From the NCBI RefSeq assembly GCF_029945925.1, contig NZ_JAQSDN010000010.1, positions 1 through 64,000 of the forward strand: 64,000 nucleotides of DNA, in the 5' to 3' direction. The DNA is from Polaromonas sp. GTDB lineage: Bacteria > Pseudomonadota > Gammaproteobacteria > Burkholderiales > Burkholderiaceae_C. A program made the translations under genes and the position numbers. Shown here piece after piece: positions 53,799-62,706 of this stretch; within the stretch, counting starts at the first letter, position 1; every line of letters starts with the position of its first letter. The notes under the pieces were generated by a model that made no database searches, was not told where the DNA came from, and saw only the letters and a program-made list of their open reading frames with translations.

Positions 53799-54239
53799 TC
53801 AAAACTTCCAGCGAAAGACGCGCGATTCCGCTTCGCCCGGACGCGCCAGCCTGAGCTCAACGGCACTAGGCGGAGGTGCCGTCATGACAAACTCGAGCAC
53901 GCCTTCGCGATGGTGCCCGCCCGGCGCGGCACCCGTCCACGCAACCGGTTTGATCTCGCGACCATCGGCAGTCATCAGCGTTGCGGTCTTGAGCAGATCA
54001 TCGCTGAGGTCGCTGCTGTGGGTGTCAAACACGACGGCAAACTGCCAGCGCACAATGCTGGCACCGACCGCCTTGGGTGTCACCTTCACCGTGACGCCTT
54101 GCTGGACCGACACTTGGGGTGAAGTCTGCGGGCCATCCTGCGCCTGCACGCCGAAAGTCGCGACCGTCAAAGGCAGAAAAAGCGATAGGGCAATCAGAAC
54201 CTTCTTGGGGGCGCCGCGAAACGCCATGGAAATTGGCAT
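53799..54239 (-). CDS. Exported beta-domain protein of unknown function
   Basis: A 146-residue exported protein with a signal peptide (cleavage after VQAQ) and one beta-sandwich-like domain (VRWQFAVVFDTHSSDLSDDL; TLMTADGREIKPVAW; GGHHREGVLEFVM). No cysteine or Met-rich metal motif. AAGGAG precedes the ATG at 54239. Homologous-looking small proteins accompany copper clusters, and the immunoglobulin-like pattern recalls CopC, but the CopC His/Met ligands are not evident. Convergent with the MgtC-family gene. Confidence 0.6.
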   Translation of the reverse strand: MPISMAFRGAPKKVLIALSLFLPLTVATFGVQAQDGPQTSPQVSVQQGVTVKVTPKAVGASIVRWQFAVVFDTHSSDLSDDLLKTATLMTADGREIKPVAWTGAAPGGHHREGVLEFVMTAPPPSAVELRLARPGEAESRVFRWKF

Positions 54240-54480
54240 ACTGAACTCCTTGTTTGTAAAGGATCTGATCCTAGAAAATTTGAGCACCGATGCGATTGAG
54301 ATGCATCAACTGTAGCCCATGCCAACGAAAGCTTAGGTGCCGCGGTTACTCTGCCAATTGCTGGCCTCAAGAGCAAACCGAACGCTCAAAAATCGCTGTT
54401 TTCTCGGATTTCCATTCCGGCCTGATCCACGGACATACCGAGCTCGCCGACCTGCCTATCGCTATTGGCAGCCGTAAATG

Positions 54481-54993
54481 TCAGTGTTTGTGATCGTTAT
54501 GGTCGTCACTCTTTGGCGGTAGTTTGCTGGCTGCCACATTCACTAGCCCTTTCATACCAGCGTCAAAGTGGCCCGGCTGCAGGCAGGCGAAGTCAACCTT
54601 GCCCGCGCTTGTGAACTGCCAGATGATCTCGCCGCTTTTACCCGGCGCTACGGTGACCATATTGTCGTCAGCGTGTTCCATCTCCGGGTTTTTCTTCATC
54701 ACCTCATAGTGGTCCTTGAGATCCTTTTCGGTACCCAGCACCATTTCGTGCTTGACCTTACCGGAGTTCTTTGCGACGAAGCGGATGGTTTCACCCTGTT
54801 TGACGTTGAAGTTTGAAGAGTGAAAGCGCATGTCGTCTTTCATGTCGACCGTGACTGTGCGCGTCACTTTGGATGCGACGCCAGGCTTGCCAATCGCGCT
54901 ATCGTCGTGATTGCCCGCGTGGCTGCCGGCAGCCATCGCGGACAAAGAAAGCAAGGCGCAAGGCAGCGCGAGCAGGATGTTTCGTGATTTCAT
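54481..54993 (-). CDS. CopI-like periplasmic cupredoxin, second copy
   Basis: A 170-residue paralogue of the cupredoxin at 25236-25733. Signal peptide to about residue 22, then the cupredoxin ligands: His in GKVKHEMVLGTEK, Cys and His in VDFACLQPGHFDAGM and the following Met; the insert reads NPEMEHADDN. The C-terminus adds a His/Asp tail (DDHNDHKH). AAAGGTATT is the ribosome site. It precedes the last codons of a lost multicopper oxidase gene, matching the gene order at 25.2-27.2 kb. Confidence 0.85.
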   Translation of the reverse strand: MKSRNILLALPCALLSLSAMAAGSHAGNHDDSAIGKPGVASKVTRTVTVDMKDDMRFHSSNFNVKQGETIRFVAKNSGKVKHEMVLGTEKDLKDHYEVMKKNPEMEHADDNMVTVAPGKSGEIIWQFTSAGKVDFACLQPGHFDAGMKGLVNVAASKLPPKSDDHNDHKH

Positions 54994-55029
54994 GGAATAC
55001 CTTTCAAGGGTGGGTGTTGGAAGAAATAA

Positions 55030-55056
55030 TCAGTGCTGCATATTGCCCATGGGCAT
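55030..55056 (-). pseudogene. Terminal codons of a lost multicopper oxidase gene
   Basis: The minus strand reads PMGNMQH followed by TGA. This is nearly the same as the end of the intact oxidase at 25802 (PMGNMKH), and it has the same position relative to the cupredoxin gene. Nothing of the rest of the oxidase remains upstream; the sequence changes to the response-regulator promoter region. Confidence 0.6.
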
Positions 55057-55200
55057 GTACTAAATGGATATGAATTTACCGACCATCTCGACGAAGGTGC
55101 GTCATCCGCTTCGATTACTGGAAAATCGCGTCCGTAAAGCTGAAAGACCATCACATTACGAACAGAAGTTTAAATAACCATCCTCGACGCCAGACCCACC

Positions 55201-55226
55201 GGGAGATTACAAATCTGTAATCTCCC
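55201..55226. promoter_or_regulatory. CopR/CusR-type operator
   Basis: Perfect inverted repeat with 11-bp arms (GGGAGATTACA / TGTAATCTCCC) and a 4-nt spacer. The core ATTACA-N4-TGTAAT resembles the binding box of copper response regulators. It lies 38 bp before the response regulator start, so autoregulation is likely. Confidence 0.65.
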
Positions 55227-55263
55227 CGAGCGCACAATCAGCTGTCAAAAAAAAGGAAATTCC

Positions 55264-55953
55264 ATGCGCCTTCTGGTGGTCGAAGACGAACTCAAGCTGG
55301 CCGAATACCTGCGCCAGGGTCTCAGCGAAAACGGTTATGTTGTAGACGTCGCGCACAACGGCATCGATGGGAGGCATCTCGCACTCAGCGGCGACTACGA
55401 CCTGATACTTCTGGACGTGATGCTTCCTGGCATGGATGGATTTGGGGTGCTTGAAGCGATCCGAAAAAACAAGCCGGTACCCGTGTTGATACTCACCGCT
55501 CGAGACCAGGTGGAAGACCGAGTGCGAGGCTTGCATGACGGTGCCGATGATTACCTGGTCAAACCATTCGCGTTTTCAGAGCTGCTGGCCCGTGTCCTGG
55601 CTCTGCTGCGTCGCGGCGCTGGCAGTTCCCCGATAGATGCCATGGTTCTGGCTTTGGCTGATCTACAACTCGATCTGGTCAAGCGCAAGGCAATGCGCGC
55701 CGGCGAACGACTTAACTTGACCGCCAAGGAGTTCAATCTGCTGACGCTCTTGCTTCGCCGGCAGGGGCAAATTCTTTCCCGGACCACCCTGGCGGAGCAG
55801 GTCTGGGACATGAACTTTGACAGCGACACCAACGTGGTGGAGGTTGCCGTTCGGCGCCTTCGAGCCAAGCTCGACGATCCCTTCCCTGCCAAGCTGTTGC
55901 ATACGGTCCGCGGCATGGGCTATGTGTTGGAAACGCGCGATCTGATCGCCTGA
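55264..55953 (+). CDS. copR: OmpR-family response regulator (CopR/CusR-like)
   Basis: A 229-residue regulator: receiver domain with the acidic pocket (VVEDE), phosphorylated Asp in [13 protein letters not shown] (about 51) and Lys in YLVKPFAF, then a winged-helix output domain ([30 protein letters not shown]). Sequence details ([30 protein letters not shown]) match the copper/heavy-metal subgroup. AAAGGAAATT is the ribosome site. It is 5 bp upstream of the sensor kinase gene and preceded by its likely operator. Confidence 0.9.
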   Translation: MRLLVVEDELKLAEYLRQGLSENGYVVDVAHNGIDGRHLALSGDYDLILLDVMLPGMDGFGVLEAIRKNKPVPVLILTARDQVEDRVRGLHDGADDYLVKPFAFSELLARVLALLRRGAGSSPIDAMVLALADLQLDLVKRKAMRAGERLNLTAKEFNLLTLLLRRQGQILSRTTLAEQVWDMNFDSDTNVVEVAVRRLRAKLDDPFPAKLLHTVRGMGYVLETRDLIA

Positions 55954-55958
55954 ATCTG

Positions 55959-57317
55959 ATGAGGCCCCAGTTATCTTCGATCACGGCAAGTCTGGCGCTG
56001 TCGCTTGCAGGAGTTACAGCCGTGACGTTTCTTGCAGCCGGGATCGCCATTTATTGGGGAGTGGCATACACCCTGGAGCAGACCGCTCGCGAAGAGGTGA
56101 CCGGTAAATTACGCATCGTGCAGCATTTTGTTGACGAAGTAGTTCAGGACGGCAATCTTGAAACCTTGCGTCATCACATCGACGATGTGATGACGGGGCA
56201 CGGTGAACTGACGGTTTGGCTTCTGAATGACAGGGATGAGGTCGTTCACGGAGGTCTCGGCTTGCCGGTAAGGCAACTGCGCGAAGGTGACTTTGAAGTG
56301 CGGACGGTTTCAGGCAAGAAAATGGCCTTTGCGCGTAAATCCCTGGAGAATACGGGTTCCCTCCAGCTTCGCACGGCTGTTATCGCACTGGACATGGCCC
56401 CGCGCGCCAGACTGCTGCGTGCGCTGCTCTACCTGATGTTGACGGCCGGCTCACTCGCCATGCTGCTTACTTTTACGCTGAGCTTGCAGGCGACCCGGCA
56501 CGGATTGCGGCCCATAGGCCGCCTGTCCCGGCAGGCCGCGACGATCGCACCGAACTCTCTCGCACTGCGCTTGGATATCAGTGGAATCGCTCGTGAGCTG
56601 GAGGAATTGGCTCAAGCATTCAACGGCGTCCTCGATCGGCTGGAGTCGGCCTACCAGCAAGTGAGATCATTTAACGCAGATGTGGCGCATGAGTTGCGCA
56701 CGCCCTTGGCTACCCTGATCAGCGGAACCCAGTTGGCGTTATCGGCAAATCGGCCGCTGACGCATTTGCGAGCAACTCTTGAATCCAATCTGGAGGAGCT
56801 GGAAGGCCTCAAATCGCTAGTGAACGACATGATGTTTTTGGCGCACGCCGATCATGGCACTGTTGTTCAGGACCTGGTCGATACCAACCTGAGGCCCGAG
56901 GTTCAGAAGGTGTGCGAGTTCTATGATGCACTCCTTGAAGATTCCGGGCTGAAGGCTGTCATTGAAGGTCGAGCTACCGCACGTTGCTCGCCCGCGCTGA
57001 TGCGCCGGGCGATTTCGAACTTGTTATCCAATGCGATCAAGTTTACGGCACCGGGCGAATCCATCAAGCTGTCATTGACCGAGCACGGCCGCATCGCCGA
57101 GATAGCGGTTGCCAATCCGGGTCCACCCATTCCGGCCGAAACGCAGGAAAGGATGTTTTCCCGTTTCTACCAAGCCGATCCGGCGCGCGTTCGCTCCGGC
57201 GACAGTCATGGCCTGGGTCTTGCCATAGTCAGCGCTATCGCAAAGATGCACGGAGGTCGCGCATTCTGTGAAAGCGCTGACGGCATGACACGCGTAGGCA
57301 TTCGCATCCCGCAGTAG
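55959..57317 (+). CDS. copS: Heavy-metal sensor histidine kinase (CopS/CusS-like)
   Basis: A 452-residue membrane kinase: N-terminal helix (about 8-33), periplasmic sensor domain (about 34-150), second helix (about 153-173), HAMP, the phosphoacceptor in DVAHELRTPLATL (H about 241), and the ATP-binding N, G1 and G2 boxes (RAISNLLSNAIKF; GDSHGLGLAIVSAIA). It would sense periplasmic Cu/Ag and phosphorylate the upstream regulator. The start overlaps no gene; it is 5 bp after the regulator stop. Full length for the family. Confidence 0.9.
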   Translation: MRPQLSSITASLALSLAGVTAVTFLAAGIAIYWGVAYTLEQTAREEVTGKLRIVQHFVDEVVQDGNLETLRHHIDDVMTGHGELTVWLLNDRDEVVHGGLGLPVRQLREGDFEVRTVSGKKMAFARKSLENTGSLQLRTAVIALDMAPRARLLRALLYLMLTAGSLAMLLTFTLSLQATRHGLRPIGRLSRQAATIAPNSLALRLDISGIARELEELAQAFNGVLDRLESAYQQVRSFNADVAHELRTPLATLISGTQLALSANRPLTHLRATLESNLEELEGLKSLVNDMMFLAHADHGTVVQDLVDTNLRPEVQKVCEFYDALLEDSGLKAVIEGRATARCSPALMRRAISNLLSNAIKFTAPGESIKLSLTEHGRIAEIAVANPGPPIPAETQERMFSRFYQADPARVRSGDSHGLGLAIVSAIAKMHGGRAFCESADGMTRVGIRIPQ

Positions 57318-57327
57318 TCCGGAAGGT

Positions 57328-57657
57328 TCAGTAGGAGAACTCGCCGCGTGGAATCAGGCCTGCCCGATTGGCCGCTATCGCTTCATTGCGCACTTGGTCG
57401 CGAGACTTGCCCGGTCCGATCGAGGGTGCCGGCATCGGCGCTCCCAGGCGTGCCCAAAAATCCCATCGGGGGGATTTCATGGCGGCCTCCAGCTCTGTCC
57501 GAACCTCTGCGCGGGACTTCCCTGGCTTGGCATGATCGGGATGAGAGACGTAACCCATCTCCGTGTCCGCGGGGTGAATGATTTCTGCGGATACGGCCAA
57601 TGATGCGCCAGACAAGACCGCAAAGGCGGCGATAAGCGCAAGTTTTTGAGTAGACAT
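57328..57657 (-). CDS. DUF4148 exported protein
   Basis: A 109-residue protein with a signal peptide (MSTQKLALIAAFAVLSGASL) and two DUF4148 repeats: KPGKSRAEVRTELEAAMKS and GPGKSRDQVRNEAIAANRAG. The family is typical of Burkholderiales, periplasmic and uncharacterised. AAAGGAAAT precedes the ATG. A possible CopR-type box lies about 120 bp upstream. Convergent with the sensor kinase gene, which ends 11 bp away. Confidence 0.82.
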   Translation of the reverse strand: MSTQKLALIAAFAVLSGASLAVSAEIIHPADTEMGYVSHPDHAKPGKSRAEVRTELEAAMKSPRWDFWARLGAPMPAPSIGPGKSRDQVRNEAIAANRAGLIPRGEFSY

Positions 57658-57778
57658 GATGATTTCCTTTCGAGGCACAGGCACCGCGCGGGGGACCATC
57701 CTTTGCGTCGGCGTGCTGGCATATCCGCCAGCATGTAGACAACTCTAGGGACAGCATCCCTACAAAACTCTGGCCTCC

Positions 57779-57798
57779 AAATTACATGTTTGTCATTT
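57779..57798. promoter_or_regulatory. CopR-type box upstream of the DUF4148 gene
   Basis: AAATTACA and TGTCATTT form an imperfect inverted repeat (7 of 8) with a 4-nt spacer, the same core and spacing as the site before the response regulator at 55201-55226. Confidence 0.5.
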
Positions 57799-57810
57799 CG
57801 AAATCAGGGC

Positions 57811-57841
57811 AAAAAAAATGCCCCGCACAGGCGAGGCATTT
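57811..57841 (-). terminator. Intrinsic terminator of the porin gene
   Basis: On the minus strand the sequence AATGCC...GGCATT (with further pairs CGC/GCG inside) forms a GC-rich hairpin followed by eight T. It lies about 80 bp after the porin stop. Confidence 0.8.
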
Positions 57842-57923
57842 CAGATCTAGTCGTGTAGTGGGTCCCCGCGCAACCGGGACCTTGCGGCGGATGCCACCCC
57901 TGAGGGGTGAGCGCTAGCCACGA

Positions 57924-58970
57924 TCAAAAGCTGTGCCGCAAGCCCAGCTCGTAGCCAGAAGACTTACCGCCTGCCGTGATTCCCGGATTGCCGCCCGCAA
58001 TGGCAAAGGTTGCTCCACCCTTGTTCGAGATACGTGAGGCGGTGCCGTACATCGCGGTGCGCTTGGACAGGTTGTGCACGTAGCCCAAAGCCAGCTGGCT
58101 TGCATCGCTTGCGTTGTACGCAGCGGTGCCACCAGTCGCGTCCGAGCGAACGTAGGACGCACGGATCTCATGAGCACCAAGTGGAACGGACACACCGAGC
58201 AGGAAGCGATTTTCCTTCAGCGCCAGCAACCTGTCGCTGTAGTAGTGGCTCATCAGCTTGGCTACGCCAAAGTTGTATGAACCGCCGATGCCCGTTGTTT
58301 TGAACTTTCCACCGGTGGCATCTACCTCCGTAGAGCCGTAGGAGACGGCGACATCAATGGGGCCGTTCGCGTAGCCAAGGCGTCCACCAGCGTACTTGCG
58401 AGCAAACCGATCCACTCCCGTCCCCGGTAGAGAAGGATTCACACCTTCATTGAGCGCGACCATCGCTTGGCCATAAACACCACCCATGTTGGGCAGGAAG
58501 TAGCTGATCGCGTTGTCAGCGCGAAAAAATGTGGCTTGACCGCTGTAGCGTGCGATGTTCGCGGAGCCGCCGACACCAATCACACCGAAAGGATCAAATG
58601 TATAGGTGAACGCGCCCGACGGTGTGAGATCGCGGCCGAGTCGGAACTCGCCAAAGTTTCCCATCAAACTCACCGTTGAACGGCGGGCGAAGAGTTTTCC
58701 GTTGCCGTTTGTGGTGCCGTTGTCTGGATTGATATCCGACTCAAGCCAGAAACCGGCCTTCAGGCCGCCGCCCAGGTCTTCCACACCGCGGAAGCCAAAG
58801 CGGCTGCTGGAAAGGCCATTGTTGTTCAGCGTGGAGTTGCTGCCAACACCACTGTTGTCCACGTTGCGCAGGTTGACATCGACGATGCCAAAGAGCGTCA
58901 CTGAAGATTGTGCGCTGGCCGTACCCGCCGCTAGGGCAAGCAATGCCGCCGCTGTTGCGATGTGCTTCAT
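57924..58970 (-). CDS. Trimeric outer membrane porin
   Basis: A 348-residue porin of the betaproteobacterial OmpC/PorB type: signal peptide (residues 1-20, GTASAQ), the opening strand SSVTLFGIVDVNLRN, the SSRFGFRGVEDLGGGLKAGF segment, and the C-terminal Phe (ELGLRHSF) needed for outer membrane assembly. It forms a general diffusion channel. AGGAACAAT is the ribosome site. It is divergent from the Sel1-repeat gene across 360 bp containing a strong inverted repeat, and ends with an intrinsic terminator. Confidence 0.92.
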   Translation of the reverse strand: MKHIATAAALLALAAGTASAQSSVTLFGIVDVNLRNVDNSGVGSNSTLNNNGLSSSRFGFRGVEDLGGGLKAGFWLESDINPDNGTTNGNGKLFARRSTVSLMGNFGEFRLGRDLTPSGAFTYTFDPFGVIGVGGSANIARYSGQATFFRADNAISYFLPNMGGVYGQAMVALNEGVNPSLPGTGVDRFARKYAGGRLGYANGPIDVAVSYGSTEVDATGGKFKTTGIGGSYNFGVAKLMSHYYSDRLLALKENRFLLGVSVPLGAHEIRASYVRSDATGGTAAYNASDASQLALGYVHNLSKRTAMYGTASRISNKGGATFAIAGGNPGITAGGKSSGYELGLRHSF

Positions 58971-59178
58971 ATTGTTCCTGATCCTTTGATTGGTTGAAGT
59001 TAGTAGTGCCTCGATGTGAGCGCACCACGAAGGTCACTTTATGAAAAAGCAGTGTTGATGGGCACTCTCGGTTTCGCAAAGGGATGGTCAACGCATGCAT
59101 ACCCCCCAATAAACAGAGCACCCCTGTTTCGCAATTGCAACAAGGGAGTGAAAGACGGCAGAACGAACGTCCACAACG

Positions 59179-59210
59179 GCTGAAACATTGCAGCTCTGCA
59201 ATGTTTCAGC
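59179..59210. promoter_or_regulatory. 32-bp inverted repeat between porin and Sel1-repeat genes
   Basis: Perfect 15-bp arms (GCTGAAACATTGCAG / CTGCAATGTTTCAGC) with a 2-nt centre. Its core ATTGCA-N4-TGCAAT has the same geometry as the CopR-type boxes at 55201 and 57779, with A to G changes. The site is 209 bp upstream of the porin start and 121 bp upstream of the Sel1-repeat start. The rest of this 360-bp stretch contains no gene that I can support. Confidence 0.6.
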
Positions 59211-59330
59211 AATCTTCTTGTTGGTGTTGAATTTTTATTCTCCATGGAACAAATGCGGCCCCGGCGCGCAAGGAAAACGGGGGGAACAGCCCGCTACTCG
59301 TTTCGTCCTCAATACAACAAGGAGACAGGC

Positions 59331-60878
59331 ATGCGAAGGCAAGACATTCAATTGAGAGCTCTCGCCAGAAACGGCGACATTGGTGCGCGTCTGGAGGTCG
59401 GCCGTCGCTATTTGCTGGGCATCGAGGGTTTTTCTCAGCACTCATCAACGGGCATTGACTATCTCACCCACCCTAGTGTTTGCGACTTGCCTGGCGCACG
59501 CATTCTTATTGCGGAGTGCCTGCCCCTGGATGAGTTGCTGCTTTTGGGTCAGCAAGAGTCCCTTCGCAAGGCGGCACTTTCGGGCAGTGCGTTGGCACAG
59601 CTGAAGTTCGGCACCTACCTGTTAACCCACACCGGGAGGGAGACGGAAGCTGCAGCCTATTACGCGCACGCGGCGGCAGGCGAGGCGTGTGCGGCCCGCG
59701 CGCTCGCCATCTGCGAGTCCGTCAGCGACAGTGAGCGTCTACCGAAAATCCTGCGCTTGCTGACGGACGACAAGAAGGAGAACGGCTGTGCCATTGCAGA
59801 GTTCGCAGCGCGGGAAGCACAGACGGAGGGGGACCTGCCTCGCTTGCGGCTGTGTGTACATGCTGCGATTGGGCTGCTGCCAAAACCTACAAGTGCGATA
59901 TCCAAACTCGTCGTTGCGATGGTTCGAATGGCAGAACGCACCGGTGAATCACTGCAAGACATGCCGGTTGAATTCGTTCAGGCAAGCCTGGAGATGCAAA
60001 ACGGACAGGGAAACCCGGATGCGACCTACACGCTTGGGCGCGCGCTGTCCGGGATCGCCTGTGGGTGTCTTCAGCCTTCGAGCCTCGCCGAGAGTCCGAA
60101 CCTTCGCAAGGGAACGGCATTGCTGCTACGGGCAGCCGACGCCGGCCGGGACGAAGCATGGCTGCATTTGTACAAGCTGAACTCAGACCACCGGTGCTCT
60201 GTCGCCAATCCCCAAATGGCCAGGTTCTTCCTTGAAAAGGCCGCAGAACGCGGGCAAGCGGAGGCGCAACGCAAACTTGGCGCCTTGATGCTGCGCGAAG
60301 CCGGATCGATCACGGAGTCCGAACAAGCAATTTGTTGGCTCTACCGCGCGGCACGCGAGGGTGACTTGCACGCAAAGCAGCTGTTGAACTCCCTAGTGTT
60401 GCCTGTATCAGGCAGCGATCAGGAGGCCAAGGTCGCTGTGGAGGAGCTGGATCGTTCCGATCCCTGGTTGGCCACGCGGCTGCGGTTGGCCAGGCATTTC
60501 GGTCTAACCAAGCTCGAGGCCTTGGCGGTAGACCCTGCAGAGGGGAAAAGGCCATGGGGCCTGGTCGTGGGACCCAATCCCTTCATCGTGCAAATTCGTT
60601 TGGCTGCTCCACGCGCCATTCCGGCACTGAGCGACGAAGCCCTGGCCGACCTCGAACGCGCTGTCACGCTCTTCGGGCGATCGCAGCGAAGTGGCGGCGA
60701 CTCAGAAGGTGACTTGCGACGCCGATCGCTTAACCAGCGAAGAGCGTTTGAACGTCATAACTTGCAGGAGTCCATGTTCTTCGCGACGGCCAAGTCGACC
60801 GTGCTCGATTCCTTTCGGGTGGGTCCAAAGTGGGCCTTCCGCGCGAGGCATACCCTTCATCTTGCACTCGCCGCATGA
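59331..60878 (+). CDS. Sel1-like/TPR repeat protein
   Basis: A 515-residue helical protein with Sel1-like repeats: LRKAALSGSALAQLKFGTYL, LLLRAADAGRDEAWLHLYKL, FLEKAAERGQAEAQRKLGAL and WLYRAAREGDLHAKQLLNSL. No signal peptide or membrane helix. The C-terminal third has no repeat and is unassigned. Such repeats mediate protein-protein contacts. The start at 59331 follows AAGGAGA; the reading from 59244 has a basic, unlikely leader. Upstream of the orphan response regulator; the divergent porin shares the intergenic operator. Confidence 0.72.
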   Translation: MRRQDIQLRALARNGDIGARLEVGRRYLLGIEGFSQHSSTGIDYLTHPSVCDLPGARILIAECLPLDELLLLGQQESLRKAALSGSALAQLKFGTYLLTHTGRETEAAAYYAHAAAGEACAARALAICESVSDSERLPKILRLLTDDKKENGCAIAEFAAREAQTEGDLPRLRLCVHAAIGLLPKPTSAISKLVVAMVRMAERTGESLQDMPVEFVQASLEMQNGQGNPDATYTLGRALSGIACGCLQPSSLAESPNLRKGTALLLRAADAGRDEAWLHLYKLNSDHRCSVANPQMARFFLEKAAERGQAEAQRKLGALMLREAGSITESEQAICWLYRAAREGDLHAKQLLNSLVLPVSGSDQEAKVAVEELDRSDPWLATRLRLARHFGLTKLEALAVDPAEGKRPWGLVVGPNPFIVQIRLAAPRAIPALSDEALADLERAVTLFGRSQRSGGDSEGDLRRRSLNQRRAFERHNLQESMFFATAKSTVLDSFRVGPKWAFRARHTLHLALAA

Positions 60879-61005
60879 AATCCGCGCCGACGGTCAATAG
60901 GTTGCGTAGGCAAACGTCAGTCATCGCTCCCGGTTTCTGCTCAGTGCTTCATGTGGATGAACGACCGGCCTGCAGCACAAGTTGCAAACCAGAATATTGC
61001 AAGAA

Positions 61006-61677
61006 ATGAGAATTCTGACGGTTGAAGATGAACCAAAATTTGCGGAACATGTTATGCAAGCTCTGGTCGAAATTGGGTTTGTCGTTGACCTTGCGCGCGA
61101 CGGAATCGTTGGGAAACATATGGCACTAGAGGGTAGCTATGACCTCATGTTGCTGGATGTCATGCTGCCGGGCATTGATGGCTTCGGTGTTCTGCAAGCG
61201 GTGCGTGAAAAGAAAGATTTTCCGATTATTTTGTTAACGGCACGCGATACGGTGGAGGACCGGGTCAAAGGGCTCCAGATGGGCGCAGACGACTACGTGG
61301 TCAAACCGTTCGCTCTGCCGGAACTGCTGGCGCGCGTTCAGGCCTTGCTGCGAAGGGGGCACGTTCAAGACCTGACCGTCATGCAGTTGGGCGACCTGCA
61401 GCTGGACCTGATCCGGCATAGAGCCACCCGTTCAGGGAGACGGTTGGACTTGTCCGCGCAAGACTTCAAGCTTCTTGCCCTTTTTCTTCATCGGGAAGGA
61501 CAAGTTCTTTCTCGCACCATTTTGGCGGAGCAGGTTTGGGATATCAATTTCGACTGCGACTCCAATGTGGTTGATGTCGCAGTCAGGCGGTTGCGGCAAA
61601 AGATTGACGACCCGTTTCCAGTGAAGCTGCTGCACACGGTTCGAGGCGCGGGCTATGTCATGGAGACGCGGGCATAG
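61006..61677 (+). CDS. Second OmpR-family response regulator, no kinase adjacent
   Basis: A 223-residue regulator closely resembling the one at 55264: MRILTVEDEPKFAEHVM, phosphorylated Asp in [13 protein letters not shown], Lys in YVVKPFALPELL, and the same winged-helix features (VDVAVRRLRQKID, LLHTVRGAGYVME). It is of the heavy-metal subgroup. No histidine kinase follows; the next 246 bp have no gene, so the kinase was lost or is elsewhere, or CopS-like kinase serves both. Start at 61006 rather than 60982 because the receiver domain begins there. Confidence 0.87.
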   Translation: MRILTVEDEPKFAEHVMQALVEIGFVVDLARDGIVGKHMALEGSYDLMLLDVMLPGIDGFGVLQAVREKKDFPIILLTARDTVEDRVKGLQMGADDYVVKPFALPELLARVQALLRRGHVQDLTVMQLGDLQLDLIRHRATRSGRRLDLSAQDFKLLALFLHREGQVLSRTILAEQVWDINFDCDSNVVDVAVRRLRQKIDDPFPVKLLHTVRGAGYVMETRA

Positions 61678-61923
61678 ACAGTGTGTTCCGCCGAGCCTGG
61701 CGTTGCTGGATAACAGCCGGGTAGCGACGTTCGCGAATCCCGGAACTGTCGATGCGATTTGGACTCGAACGTGGCGACCGGTGCACTTCTGGATTTGATG
61801 GAACTTGCGGGCATTGCGTGAGGCATCGATGTGTCACTTGCATGGTTTTGTGGGTTCGTGAAACTTTCATGAATCATGGCGGGCGTCGTCGTCGAGTTGG
61901 GAGGCCCATTAAAAGGATTCGCC

Positions 61924-62541
61924 ATGTCTGACCTCTTGCTAGCCCCTCCGTGTGCGCCCGATGCGCACCGCCGTCAACTGACCTTCGCTACAGTAGGTGT
62001 CGGCGGCGCGAGCATCCTCGCCGCTGCCGTTCCCTTCGTTTCATCTTTCGCCCCGAGCGAGCGCGCCAGGGCGCTTGGCGCGGCGGTGACGGTGTCGATC
62101 GAGGGTTTGCCGGAAGAGCGGCTCATGACCGTCGAATGGCGTGGCAAGCCCGTCTGGATACTGCGACGCAGCGCGGCTCAGCAACAGCGCTTGCAGTCGC
62201 CCGATCTGCTAAGCGCCTTGGCGGATCCGGCTTCGCTGCGACGCGAGCAGCAACCCAACTACGCCGAAAATCCGCAGCGCTCGATCCGACCCGAGATCGG
62301 CGTGTTTGTCGCGTTGTGCACGCACCTCGGTTGTATACCGGCGTATCGCCCCGATGCCGGTGCGACCGACTTGCGTGCCGGGTGGCCGGGTGGCTTTTTT
62401 TGTCCCTGCCATGGGTCGGCTTTCGACCTGGCAGGTCGTGTGTTCCGCAACGTTCCGGCGCCCAGCAACCTCGAAGTACCGCCGCATCGCTATGTCTCCG
62501 ACTCGGTCATCGAGGTTGGCACTGACAAAAACGCCAACTGA
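61924..62541 (+). CDS. petA: Rieske iron-sulfur subunit of cytochrome bc1 (PetA-like)
   Basis: A 205-residue membrane-anchored [2Fe-2S] protein. The N-terminal region carries one hydrophobic helix (FATVGVGGASILAAAVPFVS), and the cluster motifs are CTHLGC and CPCHGS (about residues 136 and 161), with the FRNVPAPSNLEVPPHRY end typical of bacterial ubiquinol-cytochrome c reductase. AAAAGGA precedes the ATG at 61924. Cytochrome b and c1 genes are not next to it, so it is a stand-alone copy; its partner complex is unknown. Confidence 0.88.
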   Translation: MSDLLLAPPCAPDAHRRQLTFATVGVGGASILAAAVPFVSSFAPSERARALGAAVTVSIEGLPEERLMTVEWRGKPVWILRRSAAQQQRLQSPDLLSALADPASLRREQQPNYAENPQRSIRPEIGVFVALCTHLGCIPAYRPDAGATDLRAGWPGGFFCPCHGSAFDLAGRVFRNVPAPSNLEVPPHRYVSDSVIEVGTDKNAN

Positions 62542-62706
62542 AGTCCTGCCTGTGAACTTGATTTTCCCGGTGTCGCGGGCGCTGCCACAGGCTTCAAGCC
62601 GCTCGTCATGCAGGACTTCAGCGCAGTTTTGGCCGATCGGCATCAGCTATCGGGAATATCAGCATGAAAGTCACTTCACCACCCGACCGGCTTTGCGCCA
62701 TCGCCT

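Noticed and set aside
62542..62706. Short frame MQDFSAVLADRHQLSGISA before the CusF relic
   Set aside because: Nineteen codons with no family; perhaps the end of a lost gene, but too short to assign.
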